Source of the DNA: Hippasteria phrygiana
Taxonomy: Eukaryota > Echinodermata > Asteroidea > Valvatida > Goniasteridae
Direction: 5' to 3'
Length of the DNA stretch: 64,000 nucleotides
NCBI GenBank assembly: GCA_037893225.1
Contig: JAZGUH010000444.1
Location: 151,001-215,000 of the forward strand
The position numbers were made by a program, and so were the translations under genes. Positions 1 through 9,781 of this stretch are shown here, piece by piece. Under the pieces are notes generated by a model, which saw only the letters and a program-made list of their open reading frames with translations, was not told the origin of the DNA and searched no databases. The stretch's first letter is position 1; every line of letters starts with the position of its first letter.

Positions 1-356
1 TTGGAGAAAAGTAGGAAAACAAATGTTTGATCTGAGCGTCAGGTTTGCAACGTGATTGGCTCATTGTCGCAGCAGAGAAAGCCCGGCCCCCAAAACCCCT
101 GTATACTACATGCGCCGGCTGCGCCTGCTGCGGACGTAAGTTAACGTACGTACATATGCGACGACCGCCTTATAATGGTCTACGCTAAGACTGGCTCGTG
201 GACTACCAGACAATGGCGAATGACGTACTATGACGTAGTATACTTTTTCGTTCCTCTTTTCCCTAATTTGATATATCGATCACATTTTGTAAATTGAAAT
301 GAAAAATAATATTTTGCTAAAAGTTTTTATCTATCTTTCAGTACTACACGGCAGTG
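1..356. other. Unassigned sequence, no gene seen
   Basis: I see no ORF of substance, no RNA gene and no clear repeat here. It is ordinary AT-rich intergenic-looking sequence leading up to the first copy of the tRNA-like repeat. Confidence 0.5.
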
Positions 357-584
357 CTACACGGCATTCTGGGTTTATGACTTCTGACTAGCGCCCACTC
401 GAACAAAGATACTGACAATTTGGGAGACCGCCAACATAGGGCAAGATAGCTCAGTTGGTAGAGCGCCGGTACGGTAACCCGGAGGTCGCAGGTTCGAATC
501 CCGCTCGTGCCAGTTTCTTTGTTCACTTTGAAAATGTATTCAAATTTACCTGGTCAGTTTCCCTTGTGGATTGTGTGACGAATT
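357..584 (+). repeat. 228-bp tRNA-like repeat unit, copy 1 of a near-tandem pair
   Basis: This block starts ctacacggcattctggg and ends gtgacgaatt. It recurs exactly 313 bp downstream (670-897) at the same length with only about two base differences (ctcgtgcc against ctcttgcc; cctggtcag against cctagtcag). The core shared with a third copy at 12.8 kb starts at tagcgccc (from 389) and runs to about 537. The near identity points to a recent local duplication. The antisense reading frame through it, encoding a peptide such as RTCDLRVTVPALYQLSYLAL, is only the complement of the tRNA-like sequence, not a gene. Confidence 0.85.
440..512 (+). tRNA. tRNA-like sequence, copy 1 (anticodon-position GGT), probably SINE-type
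   Basis: The 73-nt stretch folds by eye as a tRNA. The acceptor is GGCAAGA with TCGTGCC (one A-G mismatch). The D stem is GCTC/GAGC, the anticodon stem CCGGT/CCCGG (one T-C mismatch), and the T arm GCAGG-TTCGAAT-CCCGC. Box A (TAGCTCAGTTGG, 447-458) and box B (GGTTCGAATCC, 491-501) match the Pol III consensus perfectly. The anticodon position reads GGT (threonine). However, base 33 is C instead of the near-universal T, and GGT-Thr tRNAs are not normally used in eukaryotes. I infer a tRNA-derived repeat rather than a working tRNA. It is flanked by 14-bp inverted repeats at 401-414 and 511-524. Confidence 0.55.
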
Positions 585-669
585 ATAAGTTAAAAAGTCG
601 TATCCTCATTGAGTGATCTCCACAATGTCGCTTCCCAGGTTGTATCGTAAAATTGGGTGTGATCCCTGG

Positions 670-897
670 CTACACGGCATTCTGGGTTTATGACTTCTGA
701 CTAGCGCCCACTCGAACAAAGATACTGACAATTTGGGAGACCGCCAACATAGGGCAAGATAGCTCAGTTGGTAGAGCGCCGGTACGGTAACCCGGAGGTC
801 GCAGGTTCGAATCCCGCTCTTGCCAGTTTCTTTGTTCACTTTGAAAATGTATTCAAATTTACCTAGTCAGTTTCCCTTGTGGATTGTGTGACGAATT
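670..897 (+). repeat. 228-bp tRNA-like repeat unit, copy 2
   Basis: Second copy of the unit at 357-584, same length and orientation, separated from it by 85 bp of unrelated sequence. It carries the same tRNA-like core and flanking inverted repeats. Confidence 0.85.
753..825 (+). tRNA. tRNA-like sequence, copy 2
   Basis: Identical to the copy at 440-512 except that the 3' acceptor strand reads TCTTGCC. It now pairs with GGCAAGA at all seven positions, so this is the best-folding of the three copies. Box A and box B are intact. It keeps the C at position 33 and the T-C mismatch in the anticodon stem, so a function in translation is doubtful. Confidence 0.55.
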
Positions 898-1177
898 TTC
901 AGTAAAAAGAACAGCGTCAAAACAAATAATTTAAAGAAAACTACTCGCTTTACACGTTGAAGCTCCTATTCGAGGTGCCCGGAAGTTCGGTTTCTCGTAA
1001 ACTCTCGTACGTTCTCGATGTCAACTTACACGCTCTGTAATCATTTCTGTGCTCAGTGATAGCAAAATCGGTTGCTCCCCTTTTGTTGAATGTATCTAGA
1101 CCAACTGAAAGTTTATAACCCCGTTTGGGAATGTATGAATATTCAGTAGGCTACCTCTTATTGACCCGGTTGGTCAC
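898..1177. other. Unassigned sequence
   Basis: No gene or repeat recognised between the tRNA-like pair and the Harbinger element. Confidence 0.4.
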
Positions 1178-1180
1178 CTG

Positions 1181-1881
1181 GGCCCATATTCATAAAAGCC
1201 TGCTAAGCCTAGTTGGCAACTAAATTGGCCCCTAACTGCCAATTAAGCTTAGTTGGATAATAAGTGTTATTCATAAAATGCCGCTAAGCTTAGTGGACTT
1301 CTAAGTTGTCTGATAACTTTAGAGGTGATCTTGGGTACCTTTAAGTCACTAGTTGACAACTTAACCCTTCATTTGTATGTTTGACTCTGACGTGAAAACA
1401 TGGCTAGACGGATGCTGCAACTGTTACAGTTGCATCGTGCAATGAGGAGGGAAAGAGTATTCAGAGACAGGCGTAATCCAATGGAGATTTTTAATGATGA
1501 TGAATTGATCAAGAGATATCGATTTTCACGGGAAGGCATAATGTTTATAACGGATTTAATAGCACCCCAGATTGATCATCCAACTAGACGTAATCAAGCA
1601 CTACTTCCGTATCAGCAGGTGCTGATTGCATTACAGTATTATGCTACAGGAACATTTCAAATGGTTGTTGGCGACCCATATTGTGTTTTGTGGTTTGGAA
1701 CAATGCCAACTGCTAAGTTAACAACCAACTAAATCCTAGTTGACAACTACCTGGCACTGTCCCTAGCAGGGTTTTATGAATATGAAAATAGCAAGAAACT
1801 ATGGAGCAGGCAACTAGGCATTTAGCAGCCTGCTAAGGCCTAGTTGGCTGCTAAGTTAGCAGGCTTTTATGAATATGGGCC
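1181..1881 (+). mobile_element. PIF/Harbinger DNA transposon derivative with TIRs and CTG target duplication
   Basis: The two ends are inverted: GGCCCATATTCATAAAAGCC at 1181-1200 matches the reverse complement of the sequence ending at 1881, and the match extends through CTGCTAA. The 3-bp duplication CTG lies directly outside both ends (1178-1180 and 1882-1884). Inside are many CTAGTTGG/CCAACTA subterminal motifs. A weaker nested pair of end-like sequences sits near 1265-1285 and 1767-1787 (attcataaaa / ttttatgaat). The 701-bp length and the truncated transposase inside say non-autonomous. A 3-bp target duplication is typical of PIF/Harbinger. Confidence 0.85.
1400..1732 (+). pseudogene. Truncated HARBI1-type Harbinger transposase, N-terminal fragment
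   Basis: The 110-residue frame begins with an Arg-rich segment (MARRMLQLLQLHRAMRRERV). Residues about 27-95 then match the conserved N-terminal part of HARBI1-family nucleases: NPMEIFNDDELIKRYRF, PTRRNQALLPYQQVLIAL and YYATGTFQMVVGD. The family is usually about 350 residues with a DDE nuclease domain. Here similarity stops after GDPY (about residue 95), and the frame runs into the element's 3' subterminal repeats and a stop. All catalytic residues are therefore missing. The methionine is the first in frame. It lies inside the TIR-bounded element at 1181-1881 and would make no active enzyme. Confidence 0.8.
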
Positions 1882-1884
1882 CTG

Positions 1885-4800
1885 GTCCCCTCCACTGCAC
1901 TATCAGCTTACCTACCATTCTTTTCAATCTAGTGTTGAGTGTGACCGATCTAAATATATGAATCATCTGGTGATCCCTTCACGGTCCTTTAACTTAACTT
2001 TCTTTTCCTTTACTTCTTTCTCACATTCCTTTCTCTCTATTGTCATGATTTGGAACAAGTATGCGGCCATGCCTTGTAGAGCAATATTTATTGTACTTTA
2101 GTATATGTGTGCATCCCTCCCTCTAGCACAGCGCCCTATTCATGCACCAACCCAGTTTACTCTGCATTGTGCGATGCTCCAGATACATAGGCCTATGTAG
2201 CTGTGCAGCCAAGAACAATAACCTATTGTTGCACTACTGCCTCTCCCCATGCTCTCAACTTTTGGGTGTAGCTTTCCTGGCTCAGTGCAAAATTTACTTT
2301 AGTCACTCTGTTCTTAAGTTCTGTTAAGAATTTGTAGAGTAATTTAAGTTATTTAAAGTTTGTAAATGCAAAGTAGGATTAAGTAAAGGCCAACAGCACG
2401 CGTTCTTCTTACGCCCGTCGCTTTTGTTGCAGCGAACTTTGGTTCTGTCCTCAAGAATTCGTTCTAATTCTTAGTTCCATTGGCGGCCAGTGGATTGGAA
2501 ACTGGAATTCCTGACAGACTTTAAAAGGGGTTGAAAATTAGCCCTTAGGGGAATTCTTAGCTTAAGTTTGCCGGGGTGGGGGCGATCTCCCTGATTGCCG
2601 AGTGCTGCCACTTGCCTGTGTCTTGGCCGTGTCTTGGCGGTGTCTTACCCGTGGCCGGCTTTTGATGAGACGGACCGATTTCATCTAGCTACCGAACTGA
2701 CCGCCGTCTTCGCACTTCGCCCTTCGCCAGTTGGGACAGCATCTTGATGCCACCCCCGGCAAACTCAAGACCAGGATTCCGCCTAAATTGGAGGTACCTC
2801 CCCCATTTAATTTGAATGGCCAATTGCATATGATTGTGTTTTTTCGTGACACTTGCTGTTAAATGAGGTTCCTTTTGCTGAATTATACTTGTTTATACGT
2901 GTGTGTTTTTGTGAATTGTGAAATAAGTAGAATAATCCTAATTTCGTTCTCGTTAAAACTCCTTGATTCCGATCCTAATTCATTTTAGTGTTCCTTTCCC
3001 ATACTTTTGGTTTTGTCTGTTATGTTGACTTTTTAAATGACCTGACTTCGTAACAGTTCCCTTAAGCGAACATCATCGTTGGTTCTGCTATTCAATTCAA
3101 ATGCGTGCGTGTTAAGAAATGGCTACATTGCAGCCAATACCCTTAGAATTGCCCCCTGTTTTTCAGCACAATTTTCGATTGGCACAGGACGGGGGACGCT
3201 GCATGGTAAGTTACAAATATTTCTTATCGTTACTAAAACAAATTACAATCCTACAATATAATGTATTTTGAGAAACGCACCTATTACGAATATTGGATCG
3301 GTCGGAGGAATGATCGATGTATTATAAATATAGTAGACTAAGATTTATATTTTGAGTAAAACAAACTGTTGAATTTCTGCAATCCTGCTTATATTCCCAT
3401 TAATCCTGAAGTGATACAATTTTGAGGAAATAGAAGTACCCATATAGTCTGCTAAGGAACATGTACACCTGAATGCTAATTTTCGAGGTTTAAATGCCTA
3501 AATGAGATTTGAAATGAAGTGGAATGAAATCCATTTAGTAGTTAGAGGAATTTGAGCCCAATACAAGTTCACAATGGTTTTAATTACTGTAATTAGCACA
3601 TATGAACGTCTCACTTTGTAAAATATGCATCTGTGGAGCCTTATTACAATTGTATATTTTCTTAAGTTCACGAGGACAAAAGGCAAACGTGGAAGTCCAA
3701 TTCTTGAACATGTTTAATACTTTCACGGAAATAGATTGTTTTGCGGGAGTGAGCAAAACAAGATAACGTAGTATGAAGAACAATTATAAATCTTATAAAG
3801 TCACAGAACATTTTCTTGTACTTTACAGTTTACATCTTGATATGCCTTATACCTCCTGTACAGCCGGCTTAGCCGTGCCGTATACGTTCGTCAAACCCAG
3901 CTTATATGCATATTGCTGGTAGGTGCTTGATCAAATGTGTGCATCTTTATCAATGCTGAAAACTATGCCCAATTTTGGAATGGTATAAGTGGAACTTTTA
4001 TGCAACGTAAATGCTTAAAGATTCTGCGACAAAATAATTGTTATTGACAACACAAGTTTAGAAAGCTCACCGTACATGTTTAGTGTGCATATTATTGTGA
4101 AAATATATGGTAAATTACATTCAACTTTCTAGAGGCAACCTAAATAACCCTGTTTACAGAAATTTCGATTTCACATCTTATTTGATATGTGTGACCAGAA
4201 TAGTTTACATGATGTGCCGTACAGTGAATTGATAACACAAATTTAGAGAACATTACTCTAGTAAATATAATAGTAAATGAACTTAAATTATTAGGGTAAG
4301 TAATGCTCAAATATAAACGACTATGTATTGACTATTTATGGTTGTTTGATAATACATTGACTGTCGTTTTTGCTCGTTTCGAAAAGGGATACTTTTAAAT
4401 ATTGACTGTTGGAACTACCAACTGTGTATATATTATATATCCACAGTCTATTGTATGTAAATAAATTGCCGAGAACTTCAGAACCTGATTCATTGTGCCT
4501 CCAAATCCCCGTTTCCTTAAAATATCTTCAATATAACCAACCTCTTCGGTTACACTTGTTTTGCATCAATTAATTTGGCGTGTTGAGTATTACCCTTCTC
4601 TTAATATGCCTTGTGTGTAGAAGAATCTTCCGGTGATATTTTTTGTGATGCATTTTTTTGTGGCAGGCCTAGAATGTGTATATTCCTATTATATGCAATA
4701 TTGCCTGTTGTGTTGACATATTGTACTGCTATATTGTAGCTTAATTTGTTGGGTACTACGGTTCCAAATGTTGCTTCAATTTGGGTAGATTTCCCACGAG

Positions 4801-5140
4801 TATTATTATCGGCGAGTTGAAATATATCTTTTTGAACGATATCTTTGGGTATGATATTTCGCATTTTTCCTAAAATTGTGAAGAGTACAACGTACTTCAA
4901 GTCTTTTGAACGTTCACATTTTTTAGGAGAAATAACTCTTACTTACCGGTATTTGTTGATAATACATTTCATTAGTAAGTTGATGACAAGCTTTGCTCGA
5001 ATGTCTCTATAGTTTGTTGGGGGTAACCTACCTCTATTTATGAGTCCAACTGATTTTATTTCAGTATGTAACCGGTGGTCTTGATAGCTGCGGTGATAGA
5101 CCGGTAGAGTAAATCGCTAATTTCCACCAAACCCCTGCCA
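1885..5140. other. 3.3 kb without a recognisable gene
   Basis: Only short ORFs (under 100 codons) with no recognisable similarity. A GC-richer patch at about 2560-2790 contains a short local repeat (three tgtcttggc-like units at 2617-2650) but no convincing coding frame. The rest is AT-rich. I see no RNA gene. Confidence 0.45.
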
Positions 5141-5680
5141 CCTAGCTAACACATTGATGTTTTGATAACGTGGTATATTATGTTATGTGTAATGTTGTGA
5201 TATTACGAAATAATGTTATGGCGACATGGTCTTACAAACGTTTCAGTGATACCTACATGACATTAATGAAAAAAACGTTGGTGCGATGTTTTCATAACGT
5301 TTCAAAATGTTTACAAACATTGCCCATGAAATATTAATTTGACATCGTAAAAATATTTCATGGGAATGTTTTGTGAACATTTTGAAACGTTATGAAAACA
5401 TCGCACCAACGTTTTTTCATTAATGTCATGTAGGTATCACTAAAACGTTTGTAAGACGTACCATGCCGCCATAACATTATTTTGTAATATCATCACATCA
5501 TTACACATAACATTTTGAAACGTTATGAAAACATCGCACCAACGTTTTTTCATTAATGTCATGTAGGTATCACTAAAACGTTTGTAAGACCATGTCGCCA
5601 TAACTTTATTTCGTAATATGATCACAACATTACACATAGCATTTATACCACGTTATCAAAACATCAATGTGTTAGCTGGG
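5141..5680. mobile_element. 540-bp fold-back MITE with a duplicated right arm
   Basis: The left end (CCTAGCTAACACATTG) is mirrored by the right end (CAATGTGTTAGCTGGG). The inverted match continues through the whole left arm (5141 to about 5330) against the right half, so the element can form a hairpin of more than 150 bp. The right arm is present twice: 5355-5505 and 5512-5680 share aacattttgaaacgttatg through cgccataac. No ORF of transposase type is present. No target-site duplication was clear. Confidence 0.75.
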
Positions 5681-5891
5681 TTGCTTGTGACTGGCATTCA
5701 GCTCTTACATTGTTTTAATAATATAATGATATCTTAGAAATGTTAGGGAATTGCACCCAAATGTTACTAAAATGTTATAAAATAAAATTATAATTTGTAT
5801 TAATTAACGTTTGAACTACGTGTTGGAGCAGTAATTTGCAAGCTCTATGCACTTTATGCCATTCCCACACTTAATCGTTCCTGCAATTAGG

Positions 5892-6030
5892 CACCATGGA
5901 TTAATGCCAATTTGCGTGCGCACGCGTGCGCACGCGTGCAACCCCGTGCACCTGCGTGCCTTTGCGTGCAAGCTCAAACGAGGGAGATTTTGGCACGCAG
6001 TGGCACGCAGTGGCACGCAGTGGCACGCAG
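5892..6030 (+). repeat. GC-rich repeat with alternating purine-pyrimidine tract and 10-bp tandem units
   Basis: It begins ACCATGGATTAATGCCAATT, then an alternating tract built from GCGTGCGCACGC (5913-5939), then four perfect copies of tggcacgcag (5991-6030). The same components appear in reverse orientation at 7999-8106. The short reading frames across it on both strands are products of the 10-bp periodicity. Confidence 0.7.
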
Positions 6031-6059
6031 TGGCCCACAAACGGACTCATTTGCAACTA

Positions 6060-6500
6060 GCCCGAGTGTACAATAGAGATCGTCTCTGGCGGCCCCTCTT
6101 ATGTCCCGGGTAATCCGCTAATCCGGATTAGTGTGCAATTAGACCTAATCTTTCATTCTGCACAAATTTCTAAGCAATGGCAGTCGCTGATTGCATGTTG
6201 GTAGTTAAACAAGGATTACAAGTAGAGGGTCTACGCGATTTCTTAACTATTAAGGGTTTTCTGTCTAATTTGCAATACAGTTTCTGGGACTTGTTTCCGT
6301 AAAAAAAAACGCCTTCAAGCTACAAATCTGAGACAAAACATACAAGAATTTAATTTGAAAAAGTCCTGCATGAAAATTAAACTCGGGTCCTCTGAGTTTC
6401 GACCGCACCCATCTGCAGAGCTTTTTGGCACAATCCTGATAAAATTATTCTTTTGACCGCTGCGTACGTGTACATAGATTAGTTGAAATCCTGACTCTTC
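6060..6500. other. Unassigned sequence
   Basis: No gene or repeat recognised; the short reverse-strand ORF at 6315-6560 has no recognisable motif. Confidence 0.35.
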
Positions 6501-6504
6501 AAAT

Positions 6505-6690
6505 CGAATGGATGGAAAGGTAAACATGCATGTACATGTAGGTCCGAATATCTTCATCATGTAAAAATTGCAGTGGGCGCCGCCATCTTGAATTGCGTCC
6601 CCATTTCGTAATTCATAATCGCCATGTTAATTTAGAACTTTTTTTCAATGATGAACTCGCAATCAAGAAATCGTTTTTGTGTATTTCTCA
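6505..6690 (+). repeat. Dispersed repeat, copy A of a diverged direct pair
   Basis: Shared landmarks with 6748-7105 in the same order are ggatggaaaggt, catgta.aggtcc, atcatgtaaa, ggcgccgcc.tcttgaattgcg, tcgtaattcataa and atcaagaaatcgt. Divergence and gaps make this an old duplication. Confidence 0.65.
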
Positions 6691-6747
6691 ATAAAGCAAA
6701 AACAATAAGAAATAATGCAAGAAAGAATTGAGGGTTGAAATTTTGAA

Positions 6748-7105
6748 AAAGGATGGAAAGGTGAACATGTACAATCGGATGACGTCAGTTGGCACGACAA
6801 CTGGCTCCAAACAAATGAAGATTTCGACTGTTCCTTTGTTAACAGCTAGTAATGAAAACGTACACATGGACACAAATTGACAACAGTATTCTGGTGTCAT
6901 ACATTGCATTGACATCATCATTTTGGTAATATATAGGTCCACATGTCTTTATCATGTAAATAGTTATATCATGGAGGAAGAATGTTTTCTTCCTCCATGG
7001 TTGTATTAATGGCGCCGCCTTCTTGAATTGCGCTTTCATGTCGTAATTCATAAGCACGCCCTGCTAGATTTATTTTAAATGATCTCATAATCAAGAAATC
7101 GTGCA
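6748..7105 (+). repeat. Dispersed repeat, copy B, carrying an inserted hairpin
   Basis: This copy holds the same landmarks as 6505-6690 but is longer. It contains an extra segment around 6800-6930 and a perfect 13-bp hairpin at 6970-6999 that copy A lacks. Confidence 0.65.
6970..6999. other. Perfect 13-bp stem, 4-nt loop hairpin
   Basis: CATGGAGGAAGAA pairs exactly with TTCTTCCTCCATG around a TGTT loop. It sits between atcatgtaaatagttat and atggcgccgcc, where the sister repeat has only about 15 unrelated bases. It is probably a small insertion or fold-back scar. Confidence 0.8.
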
Positions 7106-7985
7106 ACAAGACAAAGCCGCGCAATCGCCAAATTTGAACTGACATCGATATCTGTTTTTCCTAAAAAAAAAAAATTCTCTGAAAAAGCGCTGTATACATG
7201 TATAAACGCTGATGATGGGTTATGTGTGAAAAATGAAGAGATCATTTATATTTCAAATTTATCAGAAAAGAATAACAAACTTCGAATCAATTAGTCTAAG
7301 CTGCCCTAAAGCCCGGTTCATACTTTATGCGAATGCGAAGCGAATTTCATGACGTCAACAATTGAAGCTTCATTGTGACGTTCTCCGTTCCCATAACCAT
7401 GGAGTTATTAATACAAAAAAAGCCATATTTTTTTCAAAATGTATTGAAAAATCTCTAAAATAGTTTTTCATCCGATTTAACGTACAATAATCATGGGCTG
7501 TTGTATTGAGTGATGACGAAGCACTGCAGTTTGTTGTGTACTTGAATAATAATGTACATCTTTGTATACTTTCTTCAAAACGTACTTTTTTCTATCAGAA
7601 AAGATTGAAGTTGCAGAAATATATGATGCCGTCATGCCCTGTTGTTTCAATGAAAATCATGGAAACTTGAAATAAATCAGAAATCCACATGTATATGTAT
7701 GTATAGGCCCTATACATGTAGGCCCTACTTTACAAATCTAAGCCCCGCTAGAATTGTATCGTCATGACTTTAGAAAAGCCTTTGAATTGCTGTTTATGTA
7801 CATGTATAGTCTGACCAAAGCCACCAAAAGATGAGTCATCAGTCCACCATTGTGGCCCAGGAGCCCTTTGTGGAGACTCTGGCCTTTTAGGACATCTGTC
7901 CTTCCTGGCCGGCCAGCCCTGTGTTCTTTGTTATCGTTAATCCCAGATCAATAAAGAGCCAAACGGTTGAAAATTGCCTATGCTC
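7106..7985. other. AT-rich sequence, possible MITE fragment, no gene
   Basis: The stretch starting near 7312 (gcccggttcatactttatgc, then gaatgcgaagcgaattt and tgacgtca) resembles ends of MITEs I associate with aquatic animal genomes. I could not find a matching second end, so this is weak. A short near-palindrome rich in aggcc/tacatgta lies at 7690-7735. No ORF stands out. Confidence 0.3.
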
Positions 7986-7998
7986 ACTGGAACGCATC

Positions 7999-8106
7999 GG
8001 CACGCATTGGCACGCATTGGCACGCAATGGCACGCAGGGGGCCCGTGCCTTTGCGTGCGGACCCGTCCGCACGCGTGCGCACGCAAATTGGCGTTAATCC
8101 ATGGTC
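7999..8106 (-). repeat. GC-rich repeat, inverted relative copy of 5892-6030
   Basis: Read on the reverse strand, the end at 8106 gives ACCATGGATTAACGCCAATT followed by the GCGTGCGCACGCGTGCG tract, matching 5893-5930. On the plus strand 7999-8036 holds about four 10-bp units ggcacgcatt/ggcacgcaat, cousins of the ggcacgcagt units of the other copy. The pair is about 2.0 kb apart. Confidence 0.65.
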
Positions 8107-8214
8107 CCTTAAAGGGGCTGTGTCGTCACGATCATAGCAGGCTTGCGGCTGTACACTGAATCCCGAACTGATGAACGCAGATGAACCTAGTAACTGCAAA
8201 TAATACCCCACGAC

Positions 8215-8275
8215 CGCGCGCTGACCTACAGGGCGCGCGCGCGCTGACCCACAGGGCGCGCGCGCCAGATCAGAT
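8215..8275 (+). repeat. Two-copy GC-repeat with CG-only runs
   Basis: A unit of the form gcgctgaccyacagggcgcg occurs twice, each followed by an alternating GC run, and ends in three agatc units. The alternating runs are candidates for Z-DNA and for polymerase slippage. Confidence 0.7.
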
Positions 8276-8279
8276 CAGA

Positions 8280-9530
8280 TTACAATTGCAATGACTGCTG
8301 CATGCATGATCCTGTAGTTATGATACATACTGCATGTACAATGTACGTACAAGTATTTTGTATGTGTTTGTGCCACCAAAAATACACGATAGGCCTACAG
8401 TCGAACATAGTCCGTGACACCCCACCCGCCAAACGCCAAAATGTACCATGACAGAACCAAACGAAAATAAGTAAATGAATAAGTAAATCTGTATTTATAA
8501 TTGTAAAATAAATAATGCACCAGCCCCTTCCTGTACAAAAATAAAGTTGTAGGCATATGTATCGAAATAAATTTCGACTAAAATCGGCTGTGCGTGCAAT
8601 GATGAGCAAATCAAAGTAAAACAGCTATACTGATGGCGATATTGAGTTCACGACCTTGTGTTACATTTGACGGCAGGACTTTATGGAAAGTTACATCATA
8701 ACAGTTATTTCAACACTATCAAATAATAAACACAATAATAACAGTTATTACCAATAAATAATATACGCCAATGAAATGAGATTTCACCAGTGGCGAGTAA
8801 ATCCGTGTCGAAAAGTGGGGATGATTATTGAATTTGTCAACGAAGTACTGCATCTTGAACTTTGTTTTCAACGGGGGATACCCCAGCCCCAAACACCGCT
8901 TATAATTTGAAACATCACTTTGTGTACAATTTCCCCTTTTTAAATTTACGAAACAAAAAAGAAATACAAATCAGCGGGCCCCTGAACTCCTTCCCCGTGT
9001 CTACGCCACTGGCGCACAGATCCCCACATCACTATGATAAAGATGACTACCGAAGAACAAAGAAATAAACACCCCGAAAAATATTCAAACAACCCTAATT
9101 TTCACCTGTTTTGCACGAATTATTTAATTATTACTTTTTATGACATGAACAATTCACATACCGAGTACATGGATCGGATGTAATGTATGTACTGTACATG
9201 TTGACTATACATTACATGTAGACTTGATGTGCGGAAATATTGTTTCACGCAGCGAGTTGTTGACAAGTGCCATTGGAATAGCGACCAAGTGAAGTTGTTT
9301 CAGCTCCATCTATCAACTGTTAAAAACAAAAAATGTAATTCTAAGTTCTAGATTTTAATTTTTTTTTTCGCTGCTAAAGAACTGTCTGCAGCCACTACCC
9401 CTCTTTTTGTAGCATGGTAATTTTGTTATTAAAGTGACGGGTCAAAATAAGCCTGAAGCTTTTTATCGACCTAAGTTTACAAGCATGATACTAACAAGAT
9501 ACATCCAAATGAATGTACACATAATACATA
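8280..9530. other. Unassigned AT-rich sequence
   Basis: No recognisable gene. Short frames (8280-8609 minus, 8862-9068 plus) lack motifs. A loose palindrome rich in gtacatg/tacattacatg lies at 9165-9225. Confidence 0.35.
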
Positions 9531-9537
9531 CACCCTT

Positions 9538-9759
9538 TTACGGATACCCCGCCTGTGGGATTTTGTGTACAAATTTAGCACAAACTGTCCCACAGCGACA
9601 AGACACGTTGCAGTTTTGCTGTGCACATTTACATGGACAAGCACCCCGTGTGCCGAGTCGTCCTCTCTGGCAAGAGTTTCGGCATGTACATGTAATAGGT
9701 TCTCCAGCGTAAGGTTCTACTTCGATATCGCCAACCTTCAGACAAATATTCCATGGCAC
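9538..9759 (-). CDS. Possible fragment of a Cys-rich (CXC-like) protein
   Basis: The reverse-strand frame encodes 73 residues. About 12 cysteines cluster in its central part: ITCTCRNSCQ, then GACPCKCAQQNCNVSCRCGT and VCAKF. The C-x-C and C-x3-C spacings resemble zinc-binding Cys-rich tails of transposon or CXC-type proteins. I cannot assign a family. There is no partner exon, no obvious promoter and no extension beyond PQAGYP, so it is probably a relic of a transposon gene or one exon. An overlapping plus-strand frame has no such pattern and looks like a shadow. Confidence 0.35.
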   Translation of the reverse strand: MPWNICLKVGDIEVEPYAGEPITCTCRNSCQRGRLGTRGACPCKCAQQNCNVSCRCGTVCAKFVHKIPQAGYP

Positions 9760-9781
9760 TTGTGTACATGTGAATGAAATT

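Noticed and set aside
440..512. Functional tRNA-Thr(GGT) gene
   Set aside because: C at position 33, a mismatch in the anticodon stem, an anticodon not normally used in eukaryotes, and occurrence in a dispersed repeat with inverted flanks.
344..839. Reverse-strand peptides with TCDLRVTVPALYQLSYLALC
   Set aside because: They are the antisense of the tRNA-like repeat, a well-known source of false gene calls. The copy at 12.8 kb gives the same artefact.
5847..6113. Overlapping ORFs on both strands in the GC-rich repeat
   Set aside because: Composition is dominated by 10-bp and alternating GC repeats, and the peptides are low complexity with no motif.
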